The position numbers and the translations under genes were made by a program. Positions 51,959 through 64,000 of a stretch of DNA of 64,000 nucleotides are shown here, one piece after another. The notes under the pieces were generated by a model. It had not been told where the DNA came from and did no database searches. It worked only from the letters and a program-made list of their open reading frames with translations. The DNA comes from Stratiolaelaps scimitus (Eukaryota; Arthropoda; Arachnida; Mesostigmata; Laelapidae): positions 186,001 to 250,000 of the forward strand of contig JABWDB010000004.1 in assembly GCA_019614645.1 (NCBI GenBank), in the 5' to 3' direction. Each line of letters opens with the position of its first letter. Position 1 is the stretch's first letter.

Positions 51959-53648
51959 CAGCGCACAATTGCACACAGGACATACGGACACATTCGGATA
52001 AGCACAAACGCAGCGAGCCGCCGGACGACCACAGAGCAGACGTCAGCGGCGAGCGTTTGAAAAACGCTCACTTCAAATTGCGCCAACTACCGTCGACTGG
52101 TCAACCTATCGATCGCCAGCCAATGCTGAGGGTCCCATGAGGCAGCTGCTGTTACATAGGCGAGGGCCGCCTCACGTGAACGAATCGGGGCAATCAAAGC
52201 CGCTCCTGTACTCCGGATTTTGCTGGAGGCAATGAGCGGTAGGGGACAAGACGAGCCGAATAATCGGTTTTCATCGGCGTTGGAAGGGTTTAGTCGGACT
52301 CTGACCAGCCGCCCGCCCGTTTGCGGAACGGACGCAGGGGTCTGCGCTGATAGCGGCGGCCACCGAGCTAGCTAACTAGTGACTACCGCGCTGGGAGAGA
52401 CAACGTGTTCCGGAACTGATCTCTTTGGTGTTTTCATTTTCTCTGTGTCTCGATTCGAAATTGATATATCTACTGTGATTGATGTGCAGACCAGCTCGGG
52501 AAAATACCTAGTAAACGGCAGATGGCCACTCTGGGTGGTCTTCTTTACTCGTTTGTGTCTTCGTATCCGCGTGTTTACGTCGCCGTGATCAGTTAATGAC
52601 GTGGACCGACCTCGGGCACGGGAGATATTACAGCTCGTTTATTGACCTTCATCATCGATGAGAATCAGAGATGCTGGTCCGAGTGACGAAAACACAGCTA
52701 AAGCTGTCATATGCTGCACTTGTATTGTTCGTAACAGCGTGGTGTGCTGAGGATCCAAATTTCATGGAGCAGGTGATGCCGGAGGTTTGCAGTAAGTGAG
52801 CATGCGATTCTAAGTAGGCCTTGAATGACCACGCGGATGAAAGAAGACTTCTGGGCAGACTGGCCGATATCGAAATAGGTATAAGCACTTGGTTGAATGC
52901 AAAGCATATTTCGAGATGAGAGCGACAAACAGTCTGGTGGTTATTTGCTTCGAATTTACAGGAGGACAAGTCGAAGTGACATTTGCCTATATAAATATAA
53001 TTTTCATTATATATAGGACACGTCGACAGACAGTTGCAACTATTATAACTGCAATCGTCCGTTGACGCTTCCGTTTATTTATTTTTTTTTTGTTTGTTTT
53101 TTAAGGATGAATAAATACCCACAGTGTCAGATAGAATAATGTTCTCCCTGCTCGTCTTCGTGTCTCGAATAGCTATTATGCTAAATTTTAGTTTAATATT
53201 TTTATTAATTGTGATGTTAAGTGTAGAGCAGTACAGAATAATAGTATTCCTCTACGTGTTCACCCTATGATTTCTATAGACGATGCCTCGTTGATATTTC
53301 CTGCTTGGAAGTGGGCCTGAGGCCGAGATGCTCGTCCACAATAGCTTCTTATGGGGACCAGTGACCTAGAGATAGAATTGCACCAGCTGCGTTTGATGAC
53401 GTCTGAAAATTCTTATCCTGTTGTGTTCGGCGGAGAGAAGCATCTGATGCATGATACTGCAGAACGCACGAAACGTGATGGCCTCGGAGAGGCAAAATGT
53501 AGTCAATGTTGGCTGCACAGGTTGTTGACCCTGCCCAGACGTTGCCTTGAGCCAGATGGGACCCAAAGCTGGCGTTTTCCCCAAGGTGTAACTCAATGTC
53601 AGTATCTCGAGACGAATGATACTAACGCTCTAAAAAAGGTCAACTTTT

Positions 53649-53827
53649 CGGGCTAACTCACAGTCTTCAACAATTAACGTCCACGGAACTGTTGTCGGCG
53701 TTGCTTCATAAGACGGCTCCCTTTAAATGGAAATGTGCAACTGTGGGGATTGAACCTGTGTTTGCACCCACAGGTCTCCTCCGATCGCGAAGCTCACACG
53801 AATGCCCTTCGTCTCGGCCATGTGAGT
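53649..53827 (-). mobile_element. SINE family A, near full-length copy
   Basis: On the minus strand it has an A-box-like TGGCCGAGACG near its 5' end, a B-box GGTTCAATCCC (about 53747..53737), then GCACATTTCCATTTAAAGGG, CCGTCTTATGAAGCA and GTGGACGTTAATTGTTGA. It ends at GCCCGAAAAGTTGACC followed by T6. Gapless similarity to the copies at 40.4 and 43.7 kb is visible over most of the length. Confidence 0.75.
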
Positions 53828-54247
53828 GGTCTGTCTCGTGAACGATCACGTCAGGTGGAAAACAGGCCGCTGAAAGGAATGAGAATAGAACTCGTAGAAT
53901 CGACCACGATCGCTTCGCACCGAAATAGCACCAAGCTAAACAGTGACGATTGAGTGCTACTGTGTGTAGACGGTTAACAGTGACCTATTAACATTCAGAT
54001 AGGCTTTGAGAAATTTTAATGGTCCGTTTGATTAAGAGGCGATTTAAGGGTGGCAGAGGAGAGAGTTTCAGATGATGAATAGTCGGTCGGGAAGGGGCCA
54101 CGATGTTGTCTGAGGTCTCTCACACTTGGCACTCGCGTAACTCCACCCTCTCAGTCGATTCGGCCGGCGACAGTTAAGCAATATGAAGACGATTTGACCG
54201 AGGATCTATGTTAGGTTGTCTTTATGAACACACTATACGCGGCTGGT

Positions 54248-54282
54248 GAGACTCCTTGGTAAGACTCCTTGGACTCCTTACG
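54248..54282. repeat. Short direct repeats of GACTCCTTGG
   Basis: GAGACTCCTTGGTAAGACTCCTTGGACTCCTTACG contains three near copies of a 10-bp word (GACTCCTTGG, GACTCCTTGG, GACTCCTTAC). Confidence 0.8.
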
Positions 54283-55383
54283 CGTAGGGTTTTCCTCTTT
54301 TTCTTATGGACCTCACCTCTCCCCCTTACCATGCCCCCTGTCATCAATGAGAAGAGGACATTTTTTCTGTCAAAGGTTCTCCAGGTTAGGATTTTCCCAG
54401 AAATCACGAACCCACTAGCTGTATATAATGTTTACAATCTAGTGTACAGGTAAAATAACGTTTCTTATATTGTATCCAAAGGAATCACCGGAATTTTACG
54501 GTGACGTCGACGTTGGAACAAAGAGACGACGTCGCGTCGCGCCGTGCCTGTTTGTTCAGCTAAAAGTTTGTTGTCCGCCTCAATAACGTTCGCCTTAATA
54601 AAGGTTCATCGTCCTCTGTCGTATAGCTGTGCAACAGGGATATGTCCTGAGATCTTGTCCTTATAAAAAGAGCGCGCAGTGCGAGAAAGCCACCACGGTG
54701 TGTGGGCGGCGGTTTTTGTGTAGGGTTTACGTAAGACCCTTTGTAGACGAACAATGAGGAGATGGCGGGGGGGGAGGGCTTAATGTATATTCGAGTTGTA
54801 TATTTCATTAGTGCACTAACATCAAAATGCCATCGGGTGCCGTGTGATGGTATATGATAATCGGCCCCCCTTCGAGCAATTGAAAGGGGTTGAACAGTAC
54901 ACGTGGATCCGTCGACGTGTCCATTACGAATAGCATATGACGTGGACATACTTTTTTTGAAACGATGTTACCGCTGATAGATAGATGTGTATGTTGGAGC
55001 AAACCAGACTCATATAGACCGTGATCATGGGACCGTAGCTGGTTGGTTAGAAAAGCCAGGCCTAGTGTTTTTGCTCCAATCGCTTAAGCTTTCAATACGC
55101 CAACTCGCCGCACGAGTTACATTTGACAACGTGAATAACGAGAGATTTGCTAAACCTGGCCTAGGTATTCTTGAATTTCCGCTTTGGATTCACAACATTT
55201 AAAAAGTTGAAATGCAGTTCATTAATAACATTATTTTGCTCAGTTGCCGTCCTCCACATCAAAACAAAATTACACATAATTATAATACACACGCATTCAA
55301 TCGAGCCGTCCATAGTTACCCTCGTGTCATTTCGCAGCTGAGTAAATACCGTGCTAGCGCCGACAGTGCCAGCGATGGCGCAC

Positions 55384-55416
55384 AAGTTAAGCATTGCAAA
55401 ACTGCAGTTCCGTCAA
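55384..55416 (+). mobile_element. SINE family B, 3' tail fragment
   Basis: AAGTTAAGCATTGCAAAACTGCAGTTCC is the sense-orientation tail of family B. Only about 30 bases are recognisable. It could be the 3' end of a longer, decayed copy upstream. Confidence 0.4.
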
Positions 55417-58400
55417 CAAGCCTAATTACTAAAGATAACAATAATAATAATAATATTACTAACAAGTTAATTTTGTTTTAGTCGGGCTAGCACCGCTAAT
55501 TGGGCTACGCCGAGTGACTATCTATCCTATCTGGACCCACAATCTACGTATCGGACAACCCATGATAGAGGTCTATATTAGAAATAATATCCTGACACGA
55601 ATGTCTCTATACACTATGCACTAATACATTTTTTTGTAAACCAAATGTACAAATTCTTCCATTTTTTAAAAAGATGTTTTGAAATTGAAAAAAACAGTTC
55701 ATTCATTTGTTGGCGACACGCCGCCGTAGTTCAGTTTCTTTCATGATATAGCGTATTGTAGTACTCCAAAGTAAGTGCACATTACGTAGCCGGCCAAATG
55801 ATCAATTATTAGTGAAAAGATTGGGCGATTAAGTGGATTGTGGCGAAAAATCGTTTGAGCTTCGACCTGATCCAGAAGTGCGGTGTTACAGTCGCGCATC
55901 GAAGTCTGTTTATGCATGATCTTGAACCTCGTCCACAAAGGAACGCTGGTTTAAAGAGCCTCGCCACCGAGCAAGGTTCCAGCCGTACCCGGCAAAAAGG
56001 GCCTACATTTTGGTCAAGGTCACTCCATATTCAGACCTCGTCCAGGGGAGCGTTATATCATTGTGGTGCTGTGACCACACTGGCAGCGGGTATAACCATG
56101 CCAGAAAACACAACCGGAAAGGGTAATTGTGTAGGCGTCGTATATCGTTCCCAATTGCAGTTGTTCGACTATGTTAAACTTGTTCGCTCTGCAATATTAC
56201 ACCTAGCAAATCTCCGGTCGTAAAGTTTGATACATGGATGATTTTCCATTAGTATATGAGACTAATGCCCAGCATTGTTTTTTGTTTGGACAGAAGCGAG
56301 CAGTAACTTCACCGAACGAATCTGGCACCTCGCCTGTATCGAGCATCTCATGGGGTACCACGTGAGTATGGTTGAGTGAAATTATTATGTGTATTGATTT
56401 TTTAAACAGATTGACGTGATCTGGATTTCGAACAACAACAACAAAGTGCCCAAATTTAGAGCATACTGTGTGCCCTTTCAATGTCATCTTTGCAAAGAAG
56501 GATTTTCCCATATTGTAGGATGCAGTGCACAGACGCATTTGAAATTTGAATAATTAACGACGTTGTTACTAAACAGAAAGGGGAGAAAGTTTCATGGGAA
56601 ACTGCGGCGTGTGAAAAATGAAAAACAAGAACGAATGGTAAGACCCGATTATGGAATAACCAGTACCATGAGAGAGGATCCTAGTCAGCATGTGCTAAGC
56701 CGCCTAAATGCATTAGCTGATACTCGAATCTTTATTGTGCCCGAAACTATCGGAATCCATTACCCGCTCTCACAGTCCCGTCTCGTTGTGTGAAGCCAAT
56801 ATTGGACGCACTTCGGATACCTCTAGCATCAGCATTTCTCGTCCTCTCGCAGGTTAGCACAAGCGAAGTCGTCACACGGACCGTTGCGTCGGCTGGACGA
56901 CGATGGTGCCGGGTAACCTGAACCTGATAAATAGTAGGAATACCGAATATACAGTGCGCGATCGAGAATCCACTGGTAGGTTTACGGTTGTTAATCTTGT
57001 TCGTGATGGACAAGTGTGAACCTACTTTTTCCACACGGTATTGTGTGACCTTGTTTGTTATTGCCCTATATAGCAAAGGATAGAAAAATGTCGTGCTATC
57101 CAGGCGTAATCTCCGCGAAACCCGATGAGCAATGAGCTCAACTCAGGGTCACAACTTCGTCGATCGTTCGCACACGTACGCTTCTAGCTTCTAGCATAGC
57201 CTGCGGCAATGCTCACAGACGCCACCGCCCATGGAAGGCCTCACTGTCCGGCTCCTCTTTCATTGGGTCGAGTGTTGTTATTGCGCTCCGTACGGAGCCG
57301 TACACAGAATACTGAGCGTGGAAACTGTCCTGGGAAGCCTAAGGATCTCTTTCCACTTCCTTCTCTGTGGCGCCATTTCGAATTCTAGCCCGGAAGAAGA
57401 CTGGAAACGGACATCGACTGTGCTCTCCCACGTTGACACGCTGCAGGGAAGACCCCATTTACATTTTCATCTCAGCTCAGGCTATGGAATTAAGTGAAAT
57501 CATTTTTCTGTGTTTTTCGCTTACTATACAGTAAACGTTACTGAAATGTGTCCTTATTAATGGAACTAATTGCTAGAGTTACTTTTATATTTCATTGCCA
57601 TTTTTCGCTCCTGTGCTCCACTGCCTAATGGAGCCGAAACACTCGAATCGAGGGTCAATTTTAGGTCGTTGGTTCTTCCAATCGTAATGGCCTGCTGCGC
57701 CCTTCTGCCAGATATGAAGGCGGCAGGCCTTCCTAACAATGTATCTTCTAAACGAGAAGCGATAGATTTTTTATCTACATCGTCATTTGATAACAAGAAA
57801 TAGTTAATGTTGTTCTCCGAATGACCAGTTGGATTATTATCTATTTCAGCTTCGATTCTATATTACCGATAATGAAAAATTTGTTCGGACTAGACACGTG
57901 ATCTCTCTAACGTGTAACCCTTAGCGGAATATCTGAATTGAAACGTAAAATTAAAATGTCTACTTTTTGATGTGAACTTCTTGATGGTGGATCCATTTTT
58001 CTCGTTGTATTTTTAATCGATTTGAGTACATATGGCTTGAATGCTGGCAGACATGATACATTACAGCGCAGCTTTTCCAAAAAAATTCAGCTATACTAGC
58101 TGTTAAACTTTCGTTGTAGGGCATGTGTGAAGAATTGTAATATGCGTATACATAACGGGGCGTGCACGTAATGCGATTTCATTATAGTTTCTTAATTTCT
58201 AAATGCTGAGGCAAGCCATTCTGAGAAGTGCCTTCATTTCTAGCCGTCAGAGGGGCTCGGTTCTTCACGAGGAACTACTGAGGTCTCATTTCGGACGCAT
58301 GCTCGCAATCGTCGTACCGAGCAATGTCCAGTGAACAACAGAATATACCCCGCTCGAGCAGAGCTCCTGCCCCGACACAATGCGGCAACGCATGGCCCAT

Positions 58401-61400
58401 TCATTCCGCTGTTCTGTCCGACAATGAAGGTGTCAGTGGCGGGACTGCCAAATATAGATTCAATTATAGGTGGAGATTGTTTCTTTGTAGCCAAGGACAC
58501 CTTGTGCGGAGCGGATCATTTATAGCCTTGTGGTCGTTTGCCTGAGCAATGCCGACGTTCTGGTATTACCGGCTGTAGTAGGGTCCACTTGTGGTGGGTG
58601 GCCATAGCTCCATTCACGCGGCTGCTGATCGAGTGCAGAAGGTTCTGCATTTAATCGTACCATCCACCAGTTTGTTCAGAATTGCAGAAGCCTCCGGCAC
58701 GACTCCGAAATCAAAAGTCACCCACTCCACTACTACTAGAGATGGTACATTAATCGAATGATGAAGGGCTGATCTTGACTCGGACAGTGGGATTTAGATA
58801 TAGCAAAAGTTATCCAAAGGTTACCCAGTTACGTCTTGGGGTAATACATGTGCAAACGTGTGATCGAATCGTAACACAACCCTGTATCTTGCTCAAATTA
58901 GCACTCAAAAGCTAACTTGCGCGCGCTGAGCTTCGTTTCGGGGACGACTGCGCTAGAAAGGGGGTCCATGGACTTGCGAACGTTGTACGCGTACAATGTT
59001 GGTTTAATCGGCAGACAGAGAGACAGAGCTTATCTGCTCACAGAATAGCTCACGCCCCTAATCCATATATTAGAGTTTTGCAAACGATTCGACACGAGAA
59101 TGGTGAGAGAGAACTTTGGAAACATTCGTCAGTCTTAGACGAATCACGATTGGCTTGATTATGGACTGCTTGAAGTATTACACATCAATGTTGACGGCCA
59201 ATGCTCAGACGGGAAGTGTTTTCTCGTGCGGTATGACATATTAGATCACTTATACGATTTGTCATGCTCGTCACGTTAATCTCCTCACAGTATAACAAAT
59301 CGCGTACTCTCCCGACTGACGCTTGATCGATGGAGAGCGTCTAAACGACTATTAATGGGTGGGGATTTGTTGCCGATTGTATTTATCTACTTAGTTGTGC
59401 TACAAGCGCGCAAATATTGAGTAGTGAAGGTCGATGCGTTCCCTCCGCGTCTTCTAGCCCACTGTATTCTGGAAGTGTAAAGGTTCCAACCGTAAACGAC
59501 ACGACTTCTGTACGCCTGAATATGCCTGAAACCAGCCAGCGCGCCTCTGTGTGCACGTTTCCGTGGATTAGACGAGGCGCTTTACACCACGGTCTGTCTC
59601 GCCCAGCTGACTACCCCTTCTGTTTAAATCTTGCAGATAAGATAAGGAGTAATCCCCAGAAAAACAACAGAAGCCAAATAGCAGAAACTCTTACCCGAAA
59701 CTAAAAGCATTCTGTTTCTTTTTTTAAAAATGTGATAATTAGCTGATCATGTTTTAATCTGGATTTCGTAAAAATCTCGATTCGCCGATCAGGCCGCTGC
59801 TATCGTTTCTCGTTCTGGTATGATACTCAGATCAAGTCCAGTCAGATCGTCGGTAACTATGTCAGGCGCCCTTGTTCATCTGTGGGTTCGTGCGCTCTCG
59901 TCGTGTCACTGGGTGCTTTTAAGTTGGAATAATTTCATTTCTGCTCGAGTCTGCACGAGTCTCATGCCATATCGGCGGATTAGCGACGGGACGTGCCATC
60001 CCATCAAGGTTGTTGAAAGTCTACCTGACCACTCTACCTGACCAGGCCTTGCAGCGCTGCTCCAATATTGTCGTACGGCTGCAATCAACTGCAATCAACC
60101 TCCCTCCAGCAGCGCATCGCCGGATAACGCGATGATGAAACTAGGCTATGTTGACTTTTTAATCACGTTTCATGATAAAATACTATTATCTAAATCTCTG
60201 CTCTCCAGGACGAATCCCACTCCGATCTAAGAAACGGTTGTGAAATTCTGTATTAATAGTGGGTCGTTTTTTGATTTCGAAACATTCGAATGAATCCGTT
60301 ACCTTTCACAGCCGAGATGGCGTTTTCCGCCGAGGTTACTCTTCGGGAAAACAAAGCCAGTTGAAAAAGACAGGTGTGCTTAGAAGCGGAAAAAAAACAG
60401 CCTTTTCAATATAAATATTCTTATTTTTATGTTAAGATATACGACCGTCCCGTTGCCTCGTCCGGTTAGACGTTCAACTTCGAAGTAGGTATTTAAGTGA
60501 GTTACTGGAGAAGCGCTGTCAAACAGCTTGTTTGCAAATTCTGCAAGCTTGTATAATTATTCGTGGCTACGTAAAGCCGCCAATCTCCCTCTCAATTAGA
60601 GAGAAATGTATTTCAAAGACACCTTGAATCAAATAAAACCACTTTAAAGGTTGGATAACACTTAAAAATAAGCCACATTACCTAATAAAATAAACCACTT
60701 TGCAGACATATGCACACGTTTCTATGGCACAAAAATGACAGACATGTTTCGTCATACGTGTTGCGTGAACAACGACGACAACTGTGGCGGTGATGTCAAA
60801 CGGGTGTCGCGATCGGGCTGTTAGTCCCTCCACACCGGCATATGTCTAGTGATTTGCCTGTTGGCCCCTGTCAGTGTCCCACAGGAGCAGCAGCAGCAGC
60901 CACCTCCGAGCTCGTCGCTTTATGAAACAAATGTATTCTGTTGTCGCGTGGTGCCTCCTGACGGCTGCTGCGGCTGTTGTTGAAGAGTAGCCAGAATCAG
61001 GCGCGACTATTCGTCATCGCAGTCACCAGTTATCGCCGCCAGCCCCATTGGCGCACGATACGTCCCGCAGCGACAACTCTCGGATCCCTAGCCAATGGTC
61101 ACGTAGAAGAGTGGGCGAACGGGTAGCCGATGCTCAGTTTGTTGTTGGATCTGACCTTGAACGGTTTGAGGCTTGAAGGTTGTACTGTACTGAACTTCGG
61201 ACGTTGCTCCGGTGATTCGCTGGGCCAGGCGCGTGCCATTGTCGCATTGCAGTCGACGATGGTACCCACAGACCCAAAGGGGAGGGCGGGGTATCGTTCG
61301 AAGTTCAATATGGATAATTACACTGGGAAGCACATGTATATGTGGCCCATAACACAGGCTTCTGCCGCAATCCGTGATTATTCATCGTTGAAACAGTTCT

Positions 61401-61567
61401 AACTTTAGTCAGAGCAGTGTATAGACACAGACGTTGTATATGGTGTCGACGTTGGATATTTGTAAGTGAATATCATATTTTCACATATAGGTATAAACAC
61501 ACACACATACACATTATGTGTTACTATTATATCTGGTAACTTCCACACAGCGATGTGTCCCACTGTT

Positions 61568-61594
61568 TTCTCTCTCTCTCTCTCTCTCTGTCTG
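61568..61594. repeat. (CT)n tract
   Basis: CT repeat passing into CTGT units, about 27 bp. Confidence 0.9.
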
Positions 61595-62199
61595 TCTTGC
61601 TCCTTAGCCCCTGTTACTGGCCTCAAGTGCGGTAAAGCTCTAGTCGAATGAGCACGCTACGGCCGTATAACCAAGGGCGGGGTGCCATCTTCTGCGACTC
61701 CGGTCGATCCGTCGACGCCAGCAGACCGCCCGAGCCATGTGTTCGCGTACGGCCTTCGTAGACGTTCTGCCGGTCTCACGTGTGTGGCCCGCATCGTAGA
61801 CGCCTTGCCCTTCTAGCACCTCGCACTGGCAAGCTGGTAAGCGACTGGGCGCGGCCAGACGGACTGTTGTTTTGGGTCGGCGAAGCCAGTTTCTAATAGC
61901 AGTTGCCGAGCAGTTGGCCGAGGCGAGAAATGACGCATAGAGCGAGAAAGCAAGGAGTGTCTAGAAGGCGGCTCCTTCGGCTCTTCTCCGCTTAACTCAA
62001 TTTGTTGTAGGGGCACCCTCGCGTTTCTCCTATTGGTCTTCATATCGACGAGGCACCACGAGCCAGCCACTTCGGTTGTCTTGCCAGCATAGGCCCTTTT
62101 CTACCATTGGCTGTCTTGGCGCGCGTTGTGACTGCGAGTCCGTATAAAGCAGCGCCCAGGAGGAAGAGGGGGCAGACGACGTTTGGTCGAGGAGGAAAA

Positions 62200-62255
62200 T
62201 AACGCAGAGAGAGAGAGAGGGAGAGAGAAAGAAAGATAGAGAGAAAGAGAGACAT
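62200..62255. repeat. (GA)n-rich tract
   Basis: GA repeats interrupted by GGG, AAAG and ATA units over about 55 bp. Confidence 0.9.
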
Positions 62256-64000
62256 AGGGAGAACTAGACTAGGCAAAGGAGAAGGAGCCTTGCCTCCTGA
62301 GCTGCTTGCTTTCTGGCTGCTCGATGTAGTCCTGCCGCCTGTACATGCATTGTAAACGAGGTCACGATTTCGCTTTCCCGTTGTTCCTCCTCCGAACGGC
62401 GTAGGCTCTTTTGTATACGAGTTCCCGCAATCTCCCCCAGACCCCCAGCGAGCGACCAACCGCTGTTTCGGCCGACACCGAAGCCACCGCCGTCGTTCCC
62501 TGTCCAATTCGTTTATTATTTTACTCCTCTTTTTCATCATTCTGCTTTTTTGCTCTTTCTCTCTCTCTCTCCTTCTATTCCTCTTCGATTTCATCGAACT
62601 CCATGAATGCGTTTTATTGCATTGGGCAGATTTGGAGAAATAACATACTAGATGTAAGGAACCAGCACAGGTACTCGTAGAGATGAACAAAAGAACCCGG
62701 ATTGGGTTGGGGATTAGGGACGATGCATTAATTAATGAATCATTGTTATAAGAGTTCGCAATGGCTGGGGCTGTCCTGTTAACATGGGTTCGCTAAAAGT
62801 TTGTTAAAGGTCGCTAGCTCTCTTGGATATATTGCATGGAACAGCCCACGATGTGATACTGAATCTGCCACGAAGTCTAGAAGGCAAAATGTGATGTTTT
62901 CTTAATTGAATTGTAATTCGAACTCTATCTGTACGAAGTATTATACAATGGTCACCAGGGGGTGTAGTCGCCTCATCATTTTCTCTAGCTAAGATGTTTG
63001 TTATATTTGACAACATTGAAAAATGTTGACGTGTTACTATAAAATATTTCCTATAGACAATAGGCACACACAAATACACTCTATCGGTGAAGAATAGGGC
63101 AGCTTGATTAAAGGGGAGCATTTTTATTCTGTTTTCTCTTTGTACAAAGGTACACACTTGATCCATTTTCACATAATGAAAAAAAGATGCGCACTTTCCC
63201 TGTCATGTTTTGGTAGAGAGGTTCAGTAGAGGATTGCTTTGCGAAATTTTTCGGTTCGCCCGCGGGCCTTATAGTCTCTAGATGGCCTAGTTTAGTTATT
63301 GCGTCATATCCACGACGCCTGTGTCCTGTGTCAGCTGTCAGTTACCACGGTCGTGAGAGTCAAGAGCATGCGAGGCTCGTTGAGCCCGTACGAACACATG
63401 TAAAATGGCGACTTTTTGAAAATGCTTTTCATGTCGCGTTTTGTTGTCTGTTCGCTTAGCTCTCTATGACAAGGTTACAAGGTCACGGACAGACTTGAGA
63501 AGCCCGGTCACTTATTAGGAGTTCATTTCCGTTTCATCACAAAAGTCACTGTTTTCTATGGACATCAAGCCAACCCCTCTCTCGGTGCAGCGTTACGCGG
63601 TATTCCTTGTCATCCTCCATCATCGCGTTCAAAGGAACGAATCATAAATAACATGAGCATATGTCTTTTCAGACCCTGTACCCGACAGGAACATAAAGCA
63701 GAGCTACTTTTTTCTACAGAAATTTCCATACGTCGCGAATTGTCGCGGGCAACAGCTACAATAATAGCCTCTGGTTGCTATAGGCTAATCGCTGGCAATA
63801 TTTCATATAAGTGCATGCCTATGCACACATAATGTACCATGTCAGATATTAGGTCACCACAATTTAACAGAACATTTTGGGGCCTACCATTCTTTATTAA
63901 ATAAACTTGCCGACGCACAACTTTCATTGGTCTATCATAAAACACATGATGGTGATGCGATCCAATCGAGCTGTGTCTCGCCCACTATGGCCTACTCGTC

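Larger units (their letters stand above)
43818..53648. other. No gene recognised; intergenic with SINE debris
   Basis: Microsatellites at 44.7 and 49.6 kb and SINE fragments at 45.7, 49.0 and 51.0 kb. A further tRNA-like promoter pair is possible at 47031..47115 (TGGCTCAGCCT, then GGTTCATATCT). Open frames are short and unrecognised. A GC-rich patch with a G15 run lies at 51.75-52.35 kb. Confidence 0.4.
53828..64000. other. No gene recognised; intergenic
   Basis: AT-rich single-copy-looking DNA until about 61 kb. It then becomes GC-richer with CT/GA tracts to about 62.6 kb. A long minus-strand frame at 62040..62690 is dominated by Arg/Glu and Ser/Leu runs from the GA repeats and is not credible as a gene. 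Nothing else was recognised. Confidence 0.4.

Noticed and set aside
62040..62690. 216-codon minus-strand open frame
   Set aside because: Dominated by Arg/Glu and Ser/Leu runs created by GA/CT microsatellites.

Overview
This is a window of eukaryotic nuclear DNA, almost certainly from an invertebrate animal and most likely an arthropod. A mite or tick is possible, but nothing in the sequence fixes the species. There are no bacterial-style operons. Coding sequence is very sparse. Microsatellites are abundant: (TA)n, (CT/GA)n, (CA/GT)n and CTG/TTG trinucleotides. I also see two families of tRNA-derived SINE-like repeats, a decayed mariner transposase, and one convincing exon that ends in a canonical splice donor.

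The only protein-coding feature I can defend is on the minus strand at 28675..30319. It is a 5' exon of a Cys-loop ligand-gated ion channel subunit and looks most like an invertebrate glutamate-gated chloride channel (GluCl). The exon encodes a hydrophobic signal sequence followed by the start of the ligand-binding domain, with the family-like stretches KQILDYL and YDHRIRP. It stops at AAG|GTGAGT in phase 1. About 480 residues rich in Asn, Thr and Ser would precede the signal sequence if translation starts at the first in-frame ATG. Such a leader is very unusual for this family and is built largely from trinucleotide repeats. The following exons should lie at lower coordinates on the minus strand. 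I found none in 1..28674, so the first intron probably exceeds 28 kb. The other possibility is that the remaining exons are too short or too divergent to recognise by eye.

Layout. 1..28.6 kb is non-coding or intronic, mixing AT-rich DNA with GC/CpG-rich patches (about 4.8-5.2, 6.5-7.0, 14-17.6 and 25-26.5 kb), microsatellites and a few SINE pieces. 28.6-30.3 kb is the channel exon. 30.3-35.2 kb is GC-rich, trinucleotide-rich DNA upstream of that exon and the likely place for 5' UTR exons or a promoter. 35-64 kb is more AT-rich intergenic DNA. It carries a mariner remnant duplicated as an inverted repeat (39.4-39.85 kb) with a SINE directly beside it, more SINE copies, and long microsatellites such as the 106-bp (CT)n(TA)n tract at 38470..38575.

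The most unusual structural theme is a set of perfect or near-perfect inverted repeats. There is a 25-bp perfect stem with a 4-nt loop at 10902..10955, and a 22-bp perfect stem with a 10-nt loop at 40596..40649. The mariner inverted duplication has arms of about 111 bp. There is also a 22-bp loopless palindrome at 50225..50246, and an internal flip inside a SINE copy near 11046. Together they suggest local template-switch or fold-back mutation. All comparisons were made by eye, with no database search or alignment software.
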